From the NCBI RefSeq assembly GCF_037038585.1, contig NC_092523.1:43117001-43181000 (forward strand): DNA of 64,000 bases, given 5' to 3'. A program made the translations under genes and the position numbers. Within the stretch, counting starts at the first letter, position 1, and the number at the start of each line of letters is the position of its first letter. Source of the DNA: Patagioenas fasciata. Lineage: Eukaryota; Chordata; Aves; Columbiformes; Columbidae. Below the pieces are notes generated by a model that searched no databases, was not told the origin of the DNA, and saw only the letters and a program-made list of their open reading frames with translations. This document shows positions 1-14,915 of the stretch, in pieces.

Positions 1-1132
1 ATGTACTGCACCCTGAGATCCTTCAGTCTCCAGCCTGGCAGCAGTAAATTAAAATTTCCCAGATCTCTGGAGTTCTCTAGTCATAATGACAAACACATTA
101 TGAGAAGTGGCAGTTATATCTGAAAACAATGCAATTCTTGTCAGCTTTACCGTATACTGAACAGAAACAGCAAAATTGACAAAAAAAAAACATTTTGCTA
201 ATAAACTTTGATGAATTCTGAATTCATTTCAGTGTTTCCTAAACAAAAGACCACAGATTTAGTTCCAACAAAACAGTAGCTATTCAGTTCCATAAGAAAC
301 TCATTTTATTAAAAAAAAAAAAAGAAAATATTTCCCCAAAAATGAAAGTTTCTGGCCAGCTCCAGAAGATGCCATTTCCATGGCCATTAGACCTGTATTT
401 GAAGTGGCATTCTGCAAATTACTCAACCAGTTTTGATCTTTAATCTCTACCTTACTCATGATGTGAGATTCTAAAGTTTGATTCCTGACTGTGCATTGCT
501 TGAGTGTGATGAATTTTGTCACATACCTTTGTAACATTCTAACTGCTGGTCTCCTGAAGGGAGAAAATTATAGGCCACGTATCTTAATTACAGGTATCTA
601 TACTTTTGGTTTTGCAGTATGAGAAAAGCAGAATTTTAATATAAACCGAACTATTTTATTCAACTGTTAAATTACCATCTTTATTCATGCCTCAGCCTTT
701 CAGGCACCCTCAATGTTTCCTATCAGTTTTTTATCAAAGTCTAGGGCTTCACAGAAAAATCGTGCTTGAATATTGTGTTGTACAGCTGTTAGCACCCATG
801 ATTGACAATGTGCATACTGAGTTAGCATAAATCAAGATATGTCTATTAAATCAACAGGCTTGTACCAATAAGTAACAGTTATTTAATTACAGAATCCGTG
901 AAAGCACCAGACATCAAATAAAACTTAGTTTAATCATTTTAGTGAGTCATTGCATTGAAGTAATCCTTTTAAGCATTGATCAACGGGCATTGCAAGTGTT
1001 TCATATATTTAAGCAGGTCTAATTACTTGGCTAAATATAAATTTAGAGATTAAATACTAATCATCGCTTCATGTGTCTGTTTTATTTCGCGTGGTCTCTG
1101 TTATGTCTATCTATGGTTATAAATAATACAGT

Positions 1133-1174
1133 TTTACCTTTCAGCATTTGCAGCTTTACCTTTCAGCATTTGCA
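1133..1174. repeat. 22-bp direct tandem duplication
   Basis: A TTTACCTTTCAGCATTTGCA block starts at 1133 and again at 1155, giving two near-identical 22-bp units. It looks like a local replication-slippage product inside the intron. No function is evident. Confidence 0.85.
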
Positions 1175-3270
1175 ATACATAATGCAGAATTTCTCATGTG
1201 AATTTATTTATCATGAAAGGAATTAGAAAGTGGCAAGAAGCTTGTGTGAGTTCCTTATTGAGCTCTCTCAGGTAATAGCTTCATCCTGAGAAAATCACTT
1301 CTTTAAAAATGCTGTAATCCTGGTAAAGTAGCATCTGCATTTCATATCTCCTGGATTTGGTGTTTGAAGCACAGCAGAAACAGGAACTGAATGAAAATAC
1401 TGTGACTATGAAATGGATTAAAGTTCCAAAAGGTGCTTAAAATGCAGAAATATCTTCAAATGGAGATTTCTCCACAGTGTCTCATTATTCTTCAAAATAC
1501 TTTTCATATTTAAATTTTGCTGTCCATTTAAGACATCTGGTATCTGATGAGATGTTTTACTCTGATGCATTATCCTAACAGATTATTCTGTTGTGTCAGA
1601 TATATCTGTTTTCTCTCCTGATTTTGTTTTATCTTTGAAATGACTTACAAATAACGTCTTATTTATGTGATGCATAAGCAATGTTGCACATTGTTACCAC
1701 ATAGTTACTCTTGGTCATTAAGGAAGAGCAAGTAATTTTTTTTGTTCAGGGAAGCATTGTGCACTAGTTGAGGTTGATTTTCTTTCTGATAGAAAGGGTA
1801 TCTGAATTCAACCCTTTTAAAAATAGATGTCTGGGAGTGTTCTTTTAGAACAGAGTGATAGGTTTCTGTTAAATTAAACAGAAGCAAAGCCAGTCTTAAA
1901 ATACTGATAATAAAAGAAGCTTGATCTCCTTGTTTATTTTGAATGTATACATATATTTTCTAAGTGTTTACTCCTCTTGCATTCTGCATTTTCTTATATA
2001 CTGATAAATAATACTTCTAAATGTGATACAAGGTGCCTTGTACCCTTGAACTCTGTGGAAATTCTCATGTACCCAGTTGCTGTTATTAGAGGAGGAGGAA
2101 GGAATGTTCTCTCTCTGCTTGGTATCATTTATTTTATAGATAACCAGATTGTAATAAGAGTGATAAAATGTCCATGCCAGCTTTAACTCCCATTCGGGAT
2201 GCACAGGTTTAAGTGCCAGCTGAAGATGTGTGGTTCATGAGTGCACAGCACAGGGTATTGAGGCCCTGGAGAGAACTTCTGGAACTGCCTAACTGCAATT
2301 TCCATACAGAGCAATACCCAGTGCAAGTGTATCGGTGCCCCTTTGTGGCTGGATTAGTGATTAACTGCTTACGTCAGTTTGGGGAAGATTTCAACTGTTT
2401 GGTATGGTGCTGATTTAACTATTGGATCAAAAGCAAGTATTTAGTTTTACTATAGTAGGTTAAAGATACTCTGTTTGCAAGATGACTATTGGATCAGTAG
2501 GAGGTGTGTAACCAATTAAAATGTATGGTTTGAGCCAACAGACAACTTGTGGGTAGTGCCCAGGCGTAAGGCGAAGAAATCAGCAATTCCACAGCCTCTT
2601 AAAAAAAAAAACAAAAATCACCTAAGAAAACAACAGAAGAAAATCAGAATGCTTCTTTGAGAGCTATGATAGACAAAAGAAAGTCTAAAGTGAAAGTTTA
2701 AGCCGTGTTTCTCTCCCAGACTTAACATTTCACTCTGGAGCAGGGACACATCTGTTTCTTCATCTCCTGTTGGAGTTAAAATTTTTTTTTATAAAACAGT
2801 CACCACCTGCACTACTCTAAATACAGTTGTTAGCGCTCTTAGCTAATGTGTGATAGAGACAGATTCAGCTCCCTTCTCTGTGCTCAACACAGTCCTATAG
2901 AAAGAGTAAATCTTAAAAAATATGAGTGCCTGGAGGAATTCATTCATAACTGGATGCTTTGTGGCTAAATGCTTTTTTGATAAAATCTGGTAGCATGCAT
3001 GATAAATTCAGTGACAGCAAAATATGTTTAGGGTGTTGATTTATTTTTGGTTCAATGCTAGCTGGATAATTTGCATTTACATTCCTCATTTAAGAATATG
3101 GCAATTGCTGCCAAAAGTGACATAGCCTGCAGAGACATCTTTGTGAAATCTTGCTATGAAATCAAAAGTGGTCACCATTAGAAACCACTTCTCCCACCAG
3201 AGAAGACTCTCAGAACCAGAAGTGACCTGCAGAGCCTCCTAGGAAATAAAAACTTAAAAAAACCAAAAAA

Positions 3271-3294
3271 CAAACAAACAAACAAACAAACAAA
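3271..3294. repeat. (CAAA)n microsatellite
   Basis: Six perfect CAAA units inside a longer A-rich stretch (about 3255-3310). An A-rich tract like this often marks the tail of an old retrotransposon, but I see no recognisable element body beside it. Confidence 0.85.
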
Positions 3295-6200
3295 TTTTTT
3301 TTAAAAAAATCACTTGCTGTTTATGTCTTATTGCCTTGTGCTGTGAAGTATGAACCATCTGGCTTTTTCATCAGTTTTCTAATAAGGCTCGTGATAAGAA
3401 GTGATAGCTAATATTGCATAGGTCAGGTGACATTGACTTGCTCAGGGATTAGTTCCCTTTTAACCCAGTTTGGTGAATACTTTGCAGTCCTTAACACAGA
3501 ACAAGATCCTACATTTCCTTTTGATTTCTGGTGCAGCTACACAGCGTCGTCAAGGCAACCTGCTCTGGTGTTTTCTTTCTTCCAGTAAACTGTCTCAAAA
3601 CATCACCAGCCTCAAATCATTGCTTGTAATATGTGGGGTCAGACACTTCACCAGTATGCGCAAAGGCACAAAGCTATTTCTTTCTTATTGGCTATCATGT
3701 CATTAGGGTGAATAACTTTGTGCTCAAGGGAGAAAGTGTTTATTAAAGCTTTTAAAGTAAAAATAATTCTATAGCATTTATATCCTATTGAGATGTTTTG
3801 AGGATGCAAGGGACTACTGTGTTCAGACACTTGTCTTTCTGGTTTTTGAAAGGGAGTAATACACCAGTACTGCTAACTTTTCTGTATACAGGTAGTGTGT
3901 TGTACTTTACAGAGTATTGTTGGTTTGCATTTTGTGCCATAACAAGAATAATAGATGTTAGTTTTCTCACAGCGGTGGAATTTGGGGTAGCTTTCCATCT
4001 CCATATTTCTTTCTCTTCCATTCAATGCAGCTTTTATTCACACAGCTGTTACAGTTCCCATGGACTTCTGATGAGAGATTCTGACGTCTTGTGCCTCATA
4101 CCTTGAAACCGTCATAATATACTCTTAGACTTGCAAAGGCTGTCTTACTGTGACACTTTGCTGGGACACCCCCACATGCAGCATCCTTCCTGGAGGTGGA
4201 ACAAGGTGTTTTTATTGTCATTGCTTTGACCTTGCAGTCTTTTAAGAAGCAAACAAAAATCCTTATACCAGAAAATGAAATAAAAACTGTTTCCTCTTTT
4301 AATTAGTTGCTAGTAACTAAATTGGGTACTTCTTCTCCTTGGTAGCATTTACAAAAGCAAAGGGAATTCAGGAGACTGTCCAGCTCTGGGTATCAGTGTT
4401 GTTATCCACTCTTGCACAAAACCATGAACATAAGCTCTGGGAGGTACACATCCTTCTGTGCCTTTGGAGGCTGAAACAGTTTGTTTTGAGCTGTTTTACA
4501 GATGCAACTTGCATCAAAAGGTTTCACTTCCATTTTACTTAGAGCATCACACCCCATCCTGCAATTCATCAGCCTCTCAAGTATTTTGTTAGAACATAGG
4601 GTCTCCTTTTCATTTTTTATTTCAGCCCTTTCAGTGTTCCATTTTACAGCTTGGCCTCATCAATAGTTATAACAGAGGAGTGGAAACATTGAAAATAATT
4701 AAGAGAATCTCTTGATACTGGCTTTACAACTGAAGAAAATGTAAATGAAATGGTGCCCTGACATAAAATGTCTGGCTAGTAATATAAAATTTAAATAGCA
4801 TAATCAAACCAAGCATTGACCTAAACCAGTAATCGTTATTCATGGATTTTTGTAAAAATGACATTTCTGCTGTTAAATTTTGAAGCTAGGGATTTTAACA
4901 GCTCTAATGGGTATGGGCTGCTATTCATGACCTGATGAATGTATGTATTAATCTCTTACATAAGTAATACATACAATTTTATAGTGGTTATGTGCCTCAA
5001 ATTTATTTTGCTTGGGACCTGTTGATGTGAGTATGGTGTGAACCGAGTTCTAGTTCACAGGCTGATTCTTGCTTGTTAGTGCAACACATGCAATAAATGG
5101 CTTCTCTTGAACATAGCGGTGTTCTCTTGAACATGTCATTACAGTACTTGATCTAAACTGTTGTTGAATGGGATAGTTGTCAGTTTATTCAGTATACCTT
5201 ATGATTTTTGGTGTTACTTTAATTTTATTTCTGTAGCATTTTATTACAATTATTTGGAATAAAAGAAACTTTTCCTCCAGGAGTTGTTCAGATCTTTATT
5301 CATCTTCTCCAATATGTATGTGGCAAAATTGGAATGTATGGCATTTGGTGGGGGTGTTTCAGAATGAATAGCTTCCCTCAGCTCTTTGCCAGACTACTAG
5401 GCTACAGTTTTGTGTTAATTATGGTAGCCTTTCCTCAGCACAAATTTCCTCTATTTAATTTTTATTTAATTGGATCAAAAGAGTCTCTTTTGTGGGAAAA
5501 TGAAAAGGCAGAGAAGGTAACTGTAGCTATTAATTGAGAAATCAGTATTCAGGCTAAAGACATATTTATAGATCATGAAGCATGTCAACTCCTTTTTTTA
5601 AATCTTGATGACATGGCAGTTCAGACATATGCATGTACATATAGTTGCAAACATAAGATGGGTCTAGATGTGTTTAAACAACAATGTGTTTTAAAATATC
5701 AGAGTTTTTATATTCAATGACATTTAAACCAAGTCACATCTTTGTAACAATTCAAAGAAGTTCAGAAGTAGCGTTAAATTTTCTATACAATGTGGGTCAA
5801 TTGCTCTTACAACTTCAGGAAGAAAATAATGACCATATAAAAAAGAACAAGTGTTCAGGTTCACTTGTACTATTGATTTAGTGGGTGATGAAGGGGAGGA
5901 AGAATTGTTAAGAGCACCTTTGATCTATAAAAGTGACTGACAGAAAATGAGATCAAAAGATACACAAAATGTTCTTGAGCTTCATCCAGCAGTACTAAAT
6001 GGCTACTCTTCATTCAGAGACTTGGATTTCCAGTCAACTGTACTCCTTTTCCCATAAGACTCTTCAGTATGTGAAGGTGTCTTTGTACCCTGCGTTCCTC
6101 CACTTGCTGCTACACTTCTTTCCGTTCCTGTTACCACACATGGTGCTGAAGGGCCTTGAGCTGTAGGGATGTAATATATGCTTCTCTGGGCCAGGTTGCA

Positions 6201-7178
6201 CAGCAAGTTCTCCAGGTAAATGGTTTAGTTTTTTATTCTGTAAGAAACAAATTAGAACTCTAGTAATTTAAACACTCTTTCCAAGATCTAAAATTCCTTA
6301 ATGTATCAAATGGGAGAATCAAGAACATGATCAGCATACAAAAAAGACCAAGCACATTTAGTAGAAGGCAGTAATGAGACTTTTCATGCTTGCACTGGTC
6401 TGAAAGAAGGCAAACTTAGGTGAAAAATATTTTCAAGTTTGGAAGGTAGAATAAGTAGTATTCTACTGTAACACCTGGAGAAGAGCCTGTACATCATTTA
6501 TAACTACAGCTAAATAAACAGAAAGTATATTTGTTGATGTAGCTTTTCAGGTGTCACCAGTTTTATTTCATCAGCTCTAATTTCAAAATGTGTGCTTCGA
6601 GATACTTCTCAGCAGGCTAGACAATTTGATATCAAGAAAAGTAAGCAGTGTGAGGAATACTGAAAAAAGAAGGTGATTCAAGTGAAGACTAACAAAACTG
6701 TGATTGTATATCATAACTATGTCTTAGGTGCCTAAAGGAACAGTTCTTCAGAATTTTCAGTTTACTTGGATGGGACTAGAGAAAGTAGAGAAGTGTACAA
6801 GACTATGTGAAGGGATGTTGATCTCTAGCATGTTGCTATATCCACTTTTCTTTCTAATTTCTTGCCTTTTCCTGTTTCTACCATGCTATCCCAGCCTTTT
6901 GTCCACATCCATCACACTGTTTAAGACCAAAATATACACAGATGTGCAAAGGGAGCATGCTACTTGGTGCTTGAAGACAGAGACTCTGGCACAGACTGTT
7001 GGGAGGTGGTTTGTTACAGCTGCTGCAATGGAGGAAGGACTTGTGGTTTCTTTGATTCCAGCAAATCCATCTCAAATTCAGCACTGAGAATGTGTTATAC
7101 CTGTTTTGGTTGGAAAATGAAATCTTAGCTTAACTGGTCTTGCAGCAAAATTATGATCTGTGCTTTGTGGTATGGTAG

Positions 7179-7180
<2 letters not shown>

Positions 7181-7213
<33 letters not shown>

Positions 7214-7229
7214 TTTTTTTTTTTTTTTT
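7181..7229. repeat. (TGAT)n microsatellite followed by poly-T
   Basis: About eight perfect TGAT units (7181-7212) run directly into about 18 T residues. The perfect repeat suggests it may vary in length between individuals. Confidence 0.9.
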
Positions 7230-10200
7230 CATTTTGGTGCCTAAGTAATTGTTTTTTGAGAGCTGGTCTGTGATTTAAAGCCATTTGCTACTTTGTGACT
7301 GGAGGAAAATGTCATGCCTTCAATTAATTGTGCTACTCTTTTGGAAAGACAGAGTAGACAGAGCAGAGAGATGAGTAACTGCAAAGAGAATAAAAGCGAT
7401 GCACAAACTAGATGCTTTCGATTAGATGGAAAGATTATAGAAATGCTGTAGGGAGAGCAAGTAACAGTAGCCTCTGCTTCTGTTCTTGACTAACTGTGAT
7501 AAAAGTAAGTGAAGAAATAGATTCTATACTTTTTTTCCTTGCTTATTTATGGATTGCCCCACCTGTAGCTTGTTTTTTGATTTTTGAGTAATAAAGGCAT
7601 ATTCCCAGGCAGCTGGATGTGTGCCTCTTGTTCTTAGTACCAGACATTCCCCATAGTTTTTGCATTATGGTGATAGTTTGCTCCTAACTTGTGGTTTAAT
7701 GTTTCACCTGCGGCTTATCCATCAAGACTTTCTTTTTAGGTAAGGTAGCTGAAGCGTACTGTGCTAGGAAATAATGATCCTTTTCTTAAATAGCTTACAA
7801 GACAAGAAAAGAAACAGCACTTGTAAAAGGGAAGCTCATGATAGTACTGAAAGCTGATCATGTAGACCTCTGAATAAAGAACTGGTTAATATTTTGGCAT
7901 TCAAAGAGGATGCTTGAAAAGTAAACACTTTGTAGAGTACTTTTGCATTCTATATATTGATGTAAAATAATTTCTAGCAGATGGGAGCTAGGAAGAAGCT
8001 CCCAATATGGAGAGATTATACTATAATTACTGGCCATAGAGTTTCTTGCATGTTTCTCTGAAGCATCCAGTGTTGGCCTCTGTCTGAGAGAGCGCATCGG
8101 ATGAGAGGGACATGAGGTCTGGCTATTCCTGTATTTCCAAAGCACAGCATTTTTTTGTTTAGTCTGTGTTGGGATGATTAGGATGCAAGTACTGAAGTTC
8201 TAGTTTGTAAATGACAAGTATTCTCAATAGTACTTCCAGACTGCAAAAACAGCTACTTCACTTTAGAAATTACCTTTTCAAATTACTTAATACCCCTATT
8301 TTACACTTTTTAAGGGTCTGCTAATTGATACCATACACAGTTAAAAATTGCATAAGTTTGTGAAGAGTATACCAATTATATTACTCAAGGCCAGCTCTTT
8401 TAACTGTCAATTAAATAAGAAATATAGCACTGTCTTGATTTTTATAAGACTGAATTATTAGTTCTTTGCCAATGATAATGTGTTTATCAAAGTGAGATTT
8501 TTCATTATGCAGTTCTTTTATTACTCTAGGCATGCATATCAAACATAAAAGTGAATGAAAGTATATTTGACTTTAGACATGCACCCATTTCTGGTTCACT
8601 TTTAAACTTTTAATAGGTCTTTAAAATACACTGCAGACTTTCATCTGAATTCCAACAAGGTTTTGTTTAGTGTCACCTAGGGACAGCAATAGATTTTAAG
8701 TAAACTTCAGACAGGTTTGCAAGAGGAGGATTTGTACCAGCTCATCTAATAAGCTAACTAGATCAAGGTAAGGTTGTGTGTAGATATGGCCATATGATGC
8801 ATCATACAACATGGGATTTTTAAAATTTATTTTATTTTTGTACTCAGTGGCTGATGTAGCAAGTGTCTAATTCTGGTCTTCTAGTTTTTATCCTTACAAG
8901 AGTTTCTTCTCTGGGACAAATATGTGTTATGTGTTTTCTGTGAACCTGCTCAGTTCTTCCTCTCTGAACATGCTTTGGATCTGTCTGGGGAAAAGAAAAA
9001 AGAGGAGGTGTTTTTGTGGCCCAAACCCTTCTCTTTTCAGGCATCAGCACTTGGACTGTATGAGGGGCACTTCTCTTCTCGGAGCAGGATGCAGTGAAGC
9101 GTGCCTGGTCCTTCTTTAAGGTGCAGGCCCTCAGGCACAGGCCATAACCACAGGTTGTTTAGATGGCACAGGGTGGCCCAAAATGCTTTTATTCAAATTA
9201 CAAGGTTTGAAGTCTCATCTCTGATCAACACTTCGAATCTGCATGAAGCATTTTCTTCTCCCAAATTGTTGTCCTTTTTTACTATTATTTCTTCCTCCTT
9301 CTCCCCCTGCCCAAATTCCATTCCTGCAAATTACTGTTGCAGCTGTTTTACTCCAGCTGGTAGGCCGATAGTAGTGAACAGTTTACTGTGGAGCTTGAGC
9401 CAATTAATACTGCAACAAATGACTAGAACACCATCCCTAAACCACAGAAAATAAATAACTGTAAGCTACATGTTCAGACTACTGACATATCTTCGCTGCT
9501 CGGTTCACTTCATCATACATTGCTCCAGTTCTTAAGAGCTTTTTTTCAAAAGTGCTGCCAAAATCCTTCAGGCCTGGTTTGAGAAAAGAAAGATGTTCTT
9601 CTGTGTATTCCTAGACAGCATACAGAATGCAGCCACTACAACAGCCACTAGTAAATAATTTCAGCCTTCATTTTTGCAGGCATGCTTATATCAAGATAGA
9701 GGTTGGCTCAAATTCTTTCTTTAGATTGTAGAAAGAATTCAGAAAAAGTTGCATGATGGTTTTAGCTCTAGGTGAGATCCCTCCAGCTGTGGGTGCTGTT
9801 TACATTTGTTGTCATTTCTTTGCTACATGTCAAAACAAGAAAAATATTTAATATTAGCAACATCACGCCCACACCAGATTCTCTGTCAGGCCTCTTTACA
9901 TGCAATTTTTAAAAACAGGACTCCTGAAAGTACCCAGGAGTTAAAAGTCCAAGCATTCATGGCATTTTTGCAAAGCAGTCTGTTCACTTCACCTTCAATT
10001 TGGCATCCTCAGTGATGAGCCCCTGCAGGAGAGAAACCTTCTGTTGTAAAGTTGTGAATCTGCAGACCTGCAGTAGATATGGAGCTGGCCCAGGAAATCT
10101 GTGTAGCCAAAATTTTGCAGCCAAAGTGACAGAAGATTACCACTGGCAGGAGGCAACATGCAAACACAAATTGGAGGCAAGCAGACAGTAAATCTACAAC

Positions 10201-13200
10201 CTGAAGGTGGGGAAAAGGAATACAGCATTGAAGTTTGCGGAGTGTACTTCTGTGGTGTGGTAACAGCTTTTGTGTGTGAGCAATGTGAAGCTTTTTGTTC
10301 TGCTTTGGGCCATCATGAAACTGCTTTGCAGAGAGCTTAATATATAGGAGGGAATTAAAACTGCAGATCTACTTTCATCTATAAGAGAAGCTGTACAATA
10401 TGAAGCAGCATCCCCAGATCTGCTAACAACCCATTTTCAAAGGAGATTAACAAATATCCATATTTATTTGTCACATATTGATTAACCAAGCTTTTAGTAG
10501 AAGTTACATGCAAGGAGGCAAATTTTGGTCCTTTAAAATAAATACCAGGGATTTTCTCAGACTGAGTTACAGGAAAGGGAAGTGGTTGGCTACATAGGAT
10601 TGAGATGTTCCCTCTGAGCACGCCATTAATTTCTTTTTTTTTCTTTCCCCAGAAGACTCATGACTACATTTTGTAACTTCAAGAGTGGATTATGAAATCA
10701 GTAACCATTTGCTTTAAGTTTCAGAGCAAGATTGTATTTAAGAAACAAGCACAAAACACAAGGTAGAAACCTAGAGCAGGGTACAGTTTTACAGCTGCCA
10801 CTTTCAAGATTATGACACACTTCTCTGGCAGTAAAGCATAGAAATTCAGGCTGAGATGCACATCATGTTTTAGAAGTAGTTATAACTAGTAGTTGGCTTG
10901 GGAGGAGTGTTTCTGATCACATTTACAATTCAGCTTCTTTCCTTTGACAGTTCATTCTGGCTTCTTGGTAGGAACCCCTGAAGCAGGTCGACAGTCTCCT
11001 ACCACCCTCCAGTGGTTTGCAGAGCACAGTGCAAACATAATGTTCAGAAAGCTTATTCAGAAAATAAAAAAGGGACTGGGGAGATTTCAGGCGTTCTGGA
11101 AATACAGTTGTTGCGTTGCAGATTTATTTGATGATTTGTGTAAAAGGTCTTGTGGCTGTCGGATTTTACAACGTGTTTTAGCACACCTGTTCTGTGGGGT
11201 GTAATGATATTCATGCGGTTGCTTGCATTTGCAGGACATTAAACTGTTTGCATCTGTGATGATTTGCAGTCTGTGTATATGTTGCTGCCAGGATTAAGGA
11301 ATCTGTGGATGGTGACAATCCTATGTACGACAGTGAAGGGGCACTTCAGAGGAGGCTGAGCAAAAACTACAGTGTTTATCAATTTAGTGACTCAATAATT
11401 TGCAAGTCACTATAAATGTCTCCTCTGGCTGTTAGTCTTCCATTTCTTTCTCTCCCTCCAGCCTCTTGAGCACCTTAGGAGTATTAACATGTAAGTTTCC
11501 AAGGAAGATTGAATCTGGACACTTACTTTTGTGTTATTTTTCTGGTTTTTGTGGCATCTAATAATCTATCCATAGTATGTCACAGTGTTATCAGCCTCAT
11601 GGTTGTATGTTTTTTCCAGATCACTGATGAAGATAGTAAAATGTGATGCAATTTATTTTTATCTTGCCATCATGTACTGAATGTAAAGAGCCATCAGAAC
11701 TGCAGAAGCTTCAAAATACAGCAGGGGTGAATTTATCAGTGGTTAAGGAGGCATTAATTTGCCATTTGGTATGGTAGCACTTGCCAAACTTACTCACCCA
11801 ACTTTAGGCCATATAGACACCTGGACTATAAAACACAAGTAAAAGAGGCTGACACTTTCACTGCTCAATATATTGTTGTCTCATAGCCTTTGTAACAGAT
11901 TTTCAAGCAATTTTTATTTCACATAACTGTGTTTTTACCCAAGCAAGTCTGCGCTAACATTAGCAGTTACATTTTCAATTTAAACCTATTGCAAAAAAAA
12001 AATATGCGGGCTAAAACTCAGAAAAGTACAGCCACCTAGAAGAACTTAGCTGAAGGAAATATCACTAAAAGAGAACCGGTCTTGTTTTTAACAAAACCAG
12101 GACAATCCTAAAATGGTGAATCACACTTTTCTGCTCCAGGGCAACTTAAATTGCTGGCTTATCTGCTAACATCACTTGTCTAGTAGAGACTGACAGTAGT
12201 CACATGGTATTCTGTTCAGCCAAGCTAAAATACATGAGTAGGACAAGAAAATTACCTCAGCTACCACAGGGATCACCAGGAGTACAGCGCAAAGTTCAAT
12301 CAAATTTCCCTGGTCCCCCTGCACCTGTCCATGTGAGCAGGAGGAACCTCTCCTTGGTCCTTGTTCTTTTCTTGTACCCCAACTGGGACCTGGGGTGTGT
12401 TGCACAGTCTTCCATTTCCATAACCACCCATGCCCTTCTGGCCACTCCCGTTCTCCTGCCACAGAGCTTATTTCTGGTGTGGCAACACATGTGCGGACAG
12501 AATAGACACCCAGGTGTGCTGGCTTGTGGGAGAAGAAAAGAGGCCAGACCCGTAGGCTTTGACTTGCCTTCTGGCTGGATTTGATCACGGGATGTCAGCA
12601 AGAAATGCCTGCTCTAGCCTGTTTCTGCTAGCTTCCTCTCATTATACACCTTTCTTGTAAATCTCAGCAAACGTTTGTGAGGTCGTGCCTTTATTTAGCT
12701 ATCCTGCCTGTTGGTTGGTTTTGTCTTTCTGTTTTGCACCTACAAAATGTTTACACTTAGAGTAATGGTACCAGCATTATTCTTTTTTGACTTTAAAATT
12801 CCATATGAAAAAGCTTCATTTGACTGGGAATTCAGATCAATACTCAAAGGTTTTTGTGTATGTTATAGAGAGCAAAATGGCCACAATGAGACTACGAGTA
12901 TACATTACAATGAAAATTTAGAACGGAATTTTCTCTCCAGTAGACCAAAAGCTGTAGTGTCAGAGTTGAGATGACAGAAAAATTCTGTTTAAGAACACAA
13001 TTTATTCTTCTTTACGTCCAGCATTGATCTCCCACAAAGCATCCAACGCTGAGTGAAGGGTTAAGGTAAAATCCTTTCTTCCATCTGGACAAAGACAACT
13101 TTGCTTTAGAAAGAAAGCTTGTTGCAAGGCTTGAATTGAATTTTTACTGCAAAAAGGAGGAAACTCTCCAGGTCGAACGCTGCGTAACCTGGTGACTGTA

Positions 13201-14915
13201 AATGATATGATAAGACTGTGATGATAATGCCACAGTCTGTCTGGTCTGACTGCCGAATACTACCTACGTGAATCACTATGAACCTAAGATGCTTGGGTTT
13301 TATTACTTTTTTTAATGCCTCTCATTTTTCCAGACTGCTATATGAAATCCAGCAAGCTTACTTTTCACTCTTAAGTACATCTCAGAAATTGAAATCAGGT
13401 ATCAGCTGGTACATAACCTGCTAGCTCTGTCCCTTTTTGTATTACTCAGAAAACATTTCAGATCTCCTGAACAGTTTTTAAGGCCTTGTGTTTGTAAAAT
13501 TCTGGCAAGGGCTAAAAAATGCTCCAGAGATTGTGTTTTGAGGCAACGTCTCTGAAATGTGCAAGTTTTAATTGTTGTTAAAGAAAGAAATTTGTTTGGA
13601 CTGGTAGGTACTGCTCTAAAACTAATGGCAAGAAGCGGCATTTCTGAGAGTGAACCCTTGTAGTGACATTGCACTGATATTCCTTCAGCTTTTACTGCAG
13701 TTGTGCTCTGTAGAAATGTGACCAGACAGTAAATAGTGTTCAGACTGGAAGATTGGCCCTTTCGGTTCAGGTTACAGTCTAGTTTAAGCATCTAGCTGAG
13801 ATGCCATCTCCAACACTAGCAATAATTTTGGGAAATTTGTGATTTCCCCAAAACAGAAGAAAATTTTAAAAATTTAAAAAAAAAAAAAAGTGCTTAGAGA
13901 AAAACCCAAACCAGAAAAACAAAGCCAAACACGTACCTTCAAAGTAAATTGACACCAGCTCAGCACCCTGCAGGGGTCAGTGCTGGGATGCGGATGCTGA
14001 GCCCCAGGTGAGTCTTGCGTACACACAACTGCAGAGCGGTGGCACTGTTGTTTTGTGGTTTGAACTTGGTTCAGTCACCAGATGCTGGCCACAGGCTGAG
14101 ATTATATGTCAGAACTGAGGCATTCTGCTTTTAAATGTCTTAGTCTTTCATCTGTTTTCAAAGGCAAGCGTTTTAGTACAGACAGGTTGTATTTTAAAGA
14201 AGTGCTGAAAAAAAATGTCTTCACAAGCAAGATTTAAAAAAAAAATCGCTTCAAGAGTTGCATTGTTCAAATGCAGAGAATAGCCTAGTTCATTTTAAAA
14301 TAGCTTTAACTTAAGCTAGGATTTAGTGCCATAACTCACAAATACATGCCTGGAAGATCCTTCTTTTGTTACTGAGGCTGTTTGTGCTCTCGTGATCATT
14401 TCCACATAACAGTTTTTGCAAGTTTATTGAATTTAATCCTCGATGTAGTTGCATTTCTTATGTGTTTATTCTATGGGAAGGCTGTTCCAGACTGCATTCC
14501 TCTAATTTTAAGGAACTGAGAATAGCTGAGAAGAGTTTAAGTATTAGAAGGTCATGTTTTTTGTTGGGTTTTTTTCTTCTCTCATCACCAGAAGTGTACA
14601 TCAGGTAAAGTTAAGTTAAAATAAATATACAGCATTTACCTGTATATCAAAGTGTTATGGCTGTATTGCAGTGAAGTGACTTGAGATGCCATTTGCAACA
14701 GACAGAAACAGAACTCTTCATTCCTCTGAATCCACGAAAATAATTGTGAATTTTAGAGTGACAATGCGCATACTAATGCAATATTTATTATCAAAATAAA
14801 AAGATTTGCTATTTCTATTACAGCATGTGTTTTTGGTAGAAAGAGACAGAATGGGCTATTCAGTTTATTGTAAAATTTTACAAGTCTGATTATTATTTTT
14901 TTTTTTTAATTGCAG

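Larger units (their letters stand above)
1..14915 (+). other. MARCHF1: MARCHF1 intron (3' part only)
   Basis: AT-rich sequence upstream of the first recognisable MARCHF1 exon. It ends in a pyrimidine-rich tract (T-run at about 14893-14908) and a TTGCAG acceptor. I looked for the RING-CH exon (CRICHC-type cysteine motifs and the segment just before WEKLQM) and did not find it, so it lies further left. No open frame here resembles a known protein. Simple repeats are listed separately. Confidence 0.75.

Noticed and set aside
12172..12601. Overlapping ORFs on both strands (up to 138 codons) in the MARCHF1 intron
   Set aside because: Several frames are open at once in a locally GC-richer patch. 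The translations resemble nothing I know and have no splice context.
1..14915. RING-CH exon of MARCHF1
   Set aside because: Expected upstream of 14916, but no sequence encoding the CxxC/H cysteine pattern was found, so it must lie outside the window.
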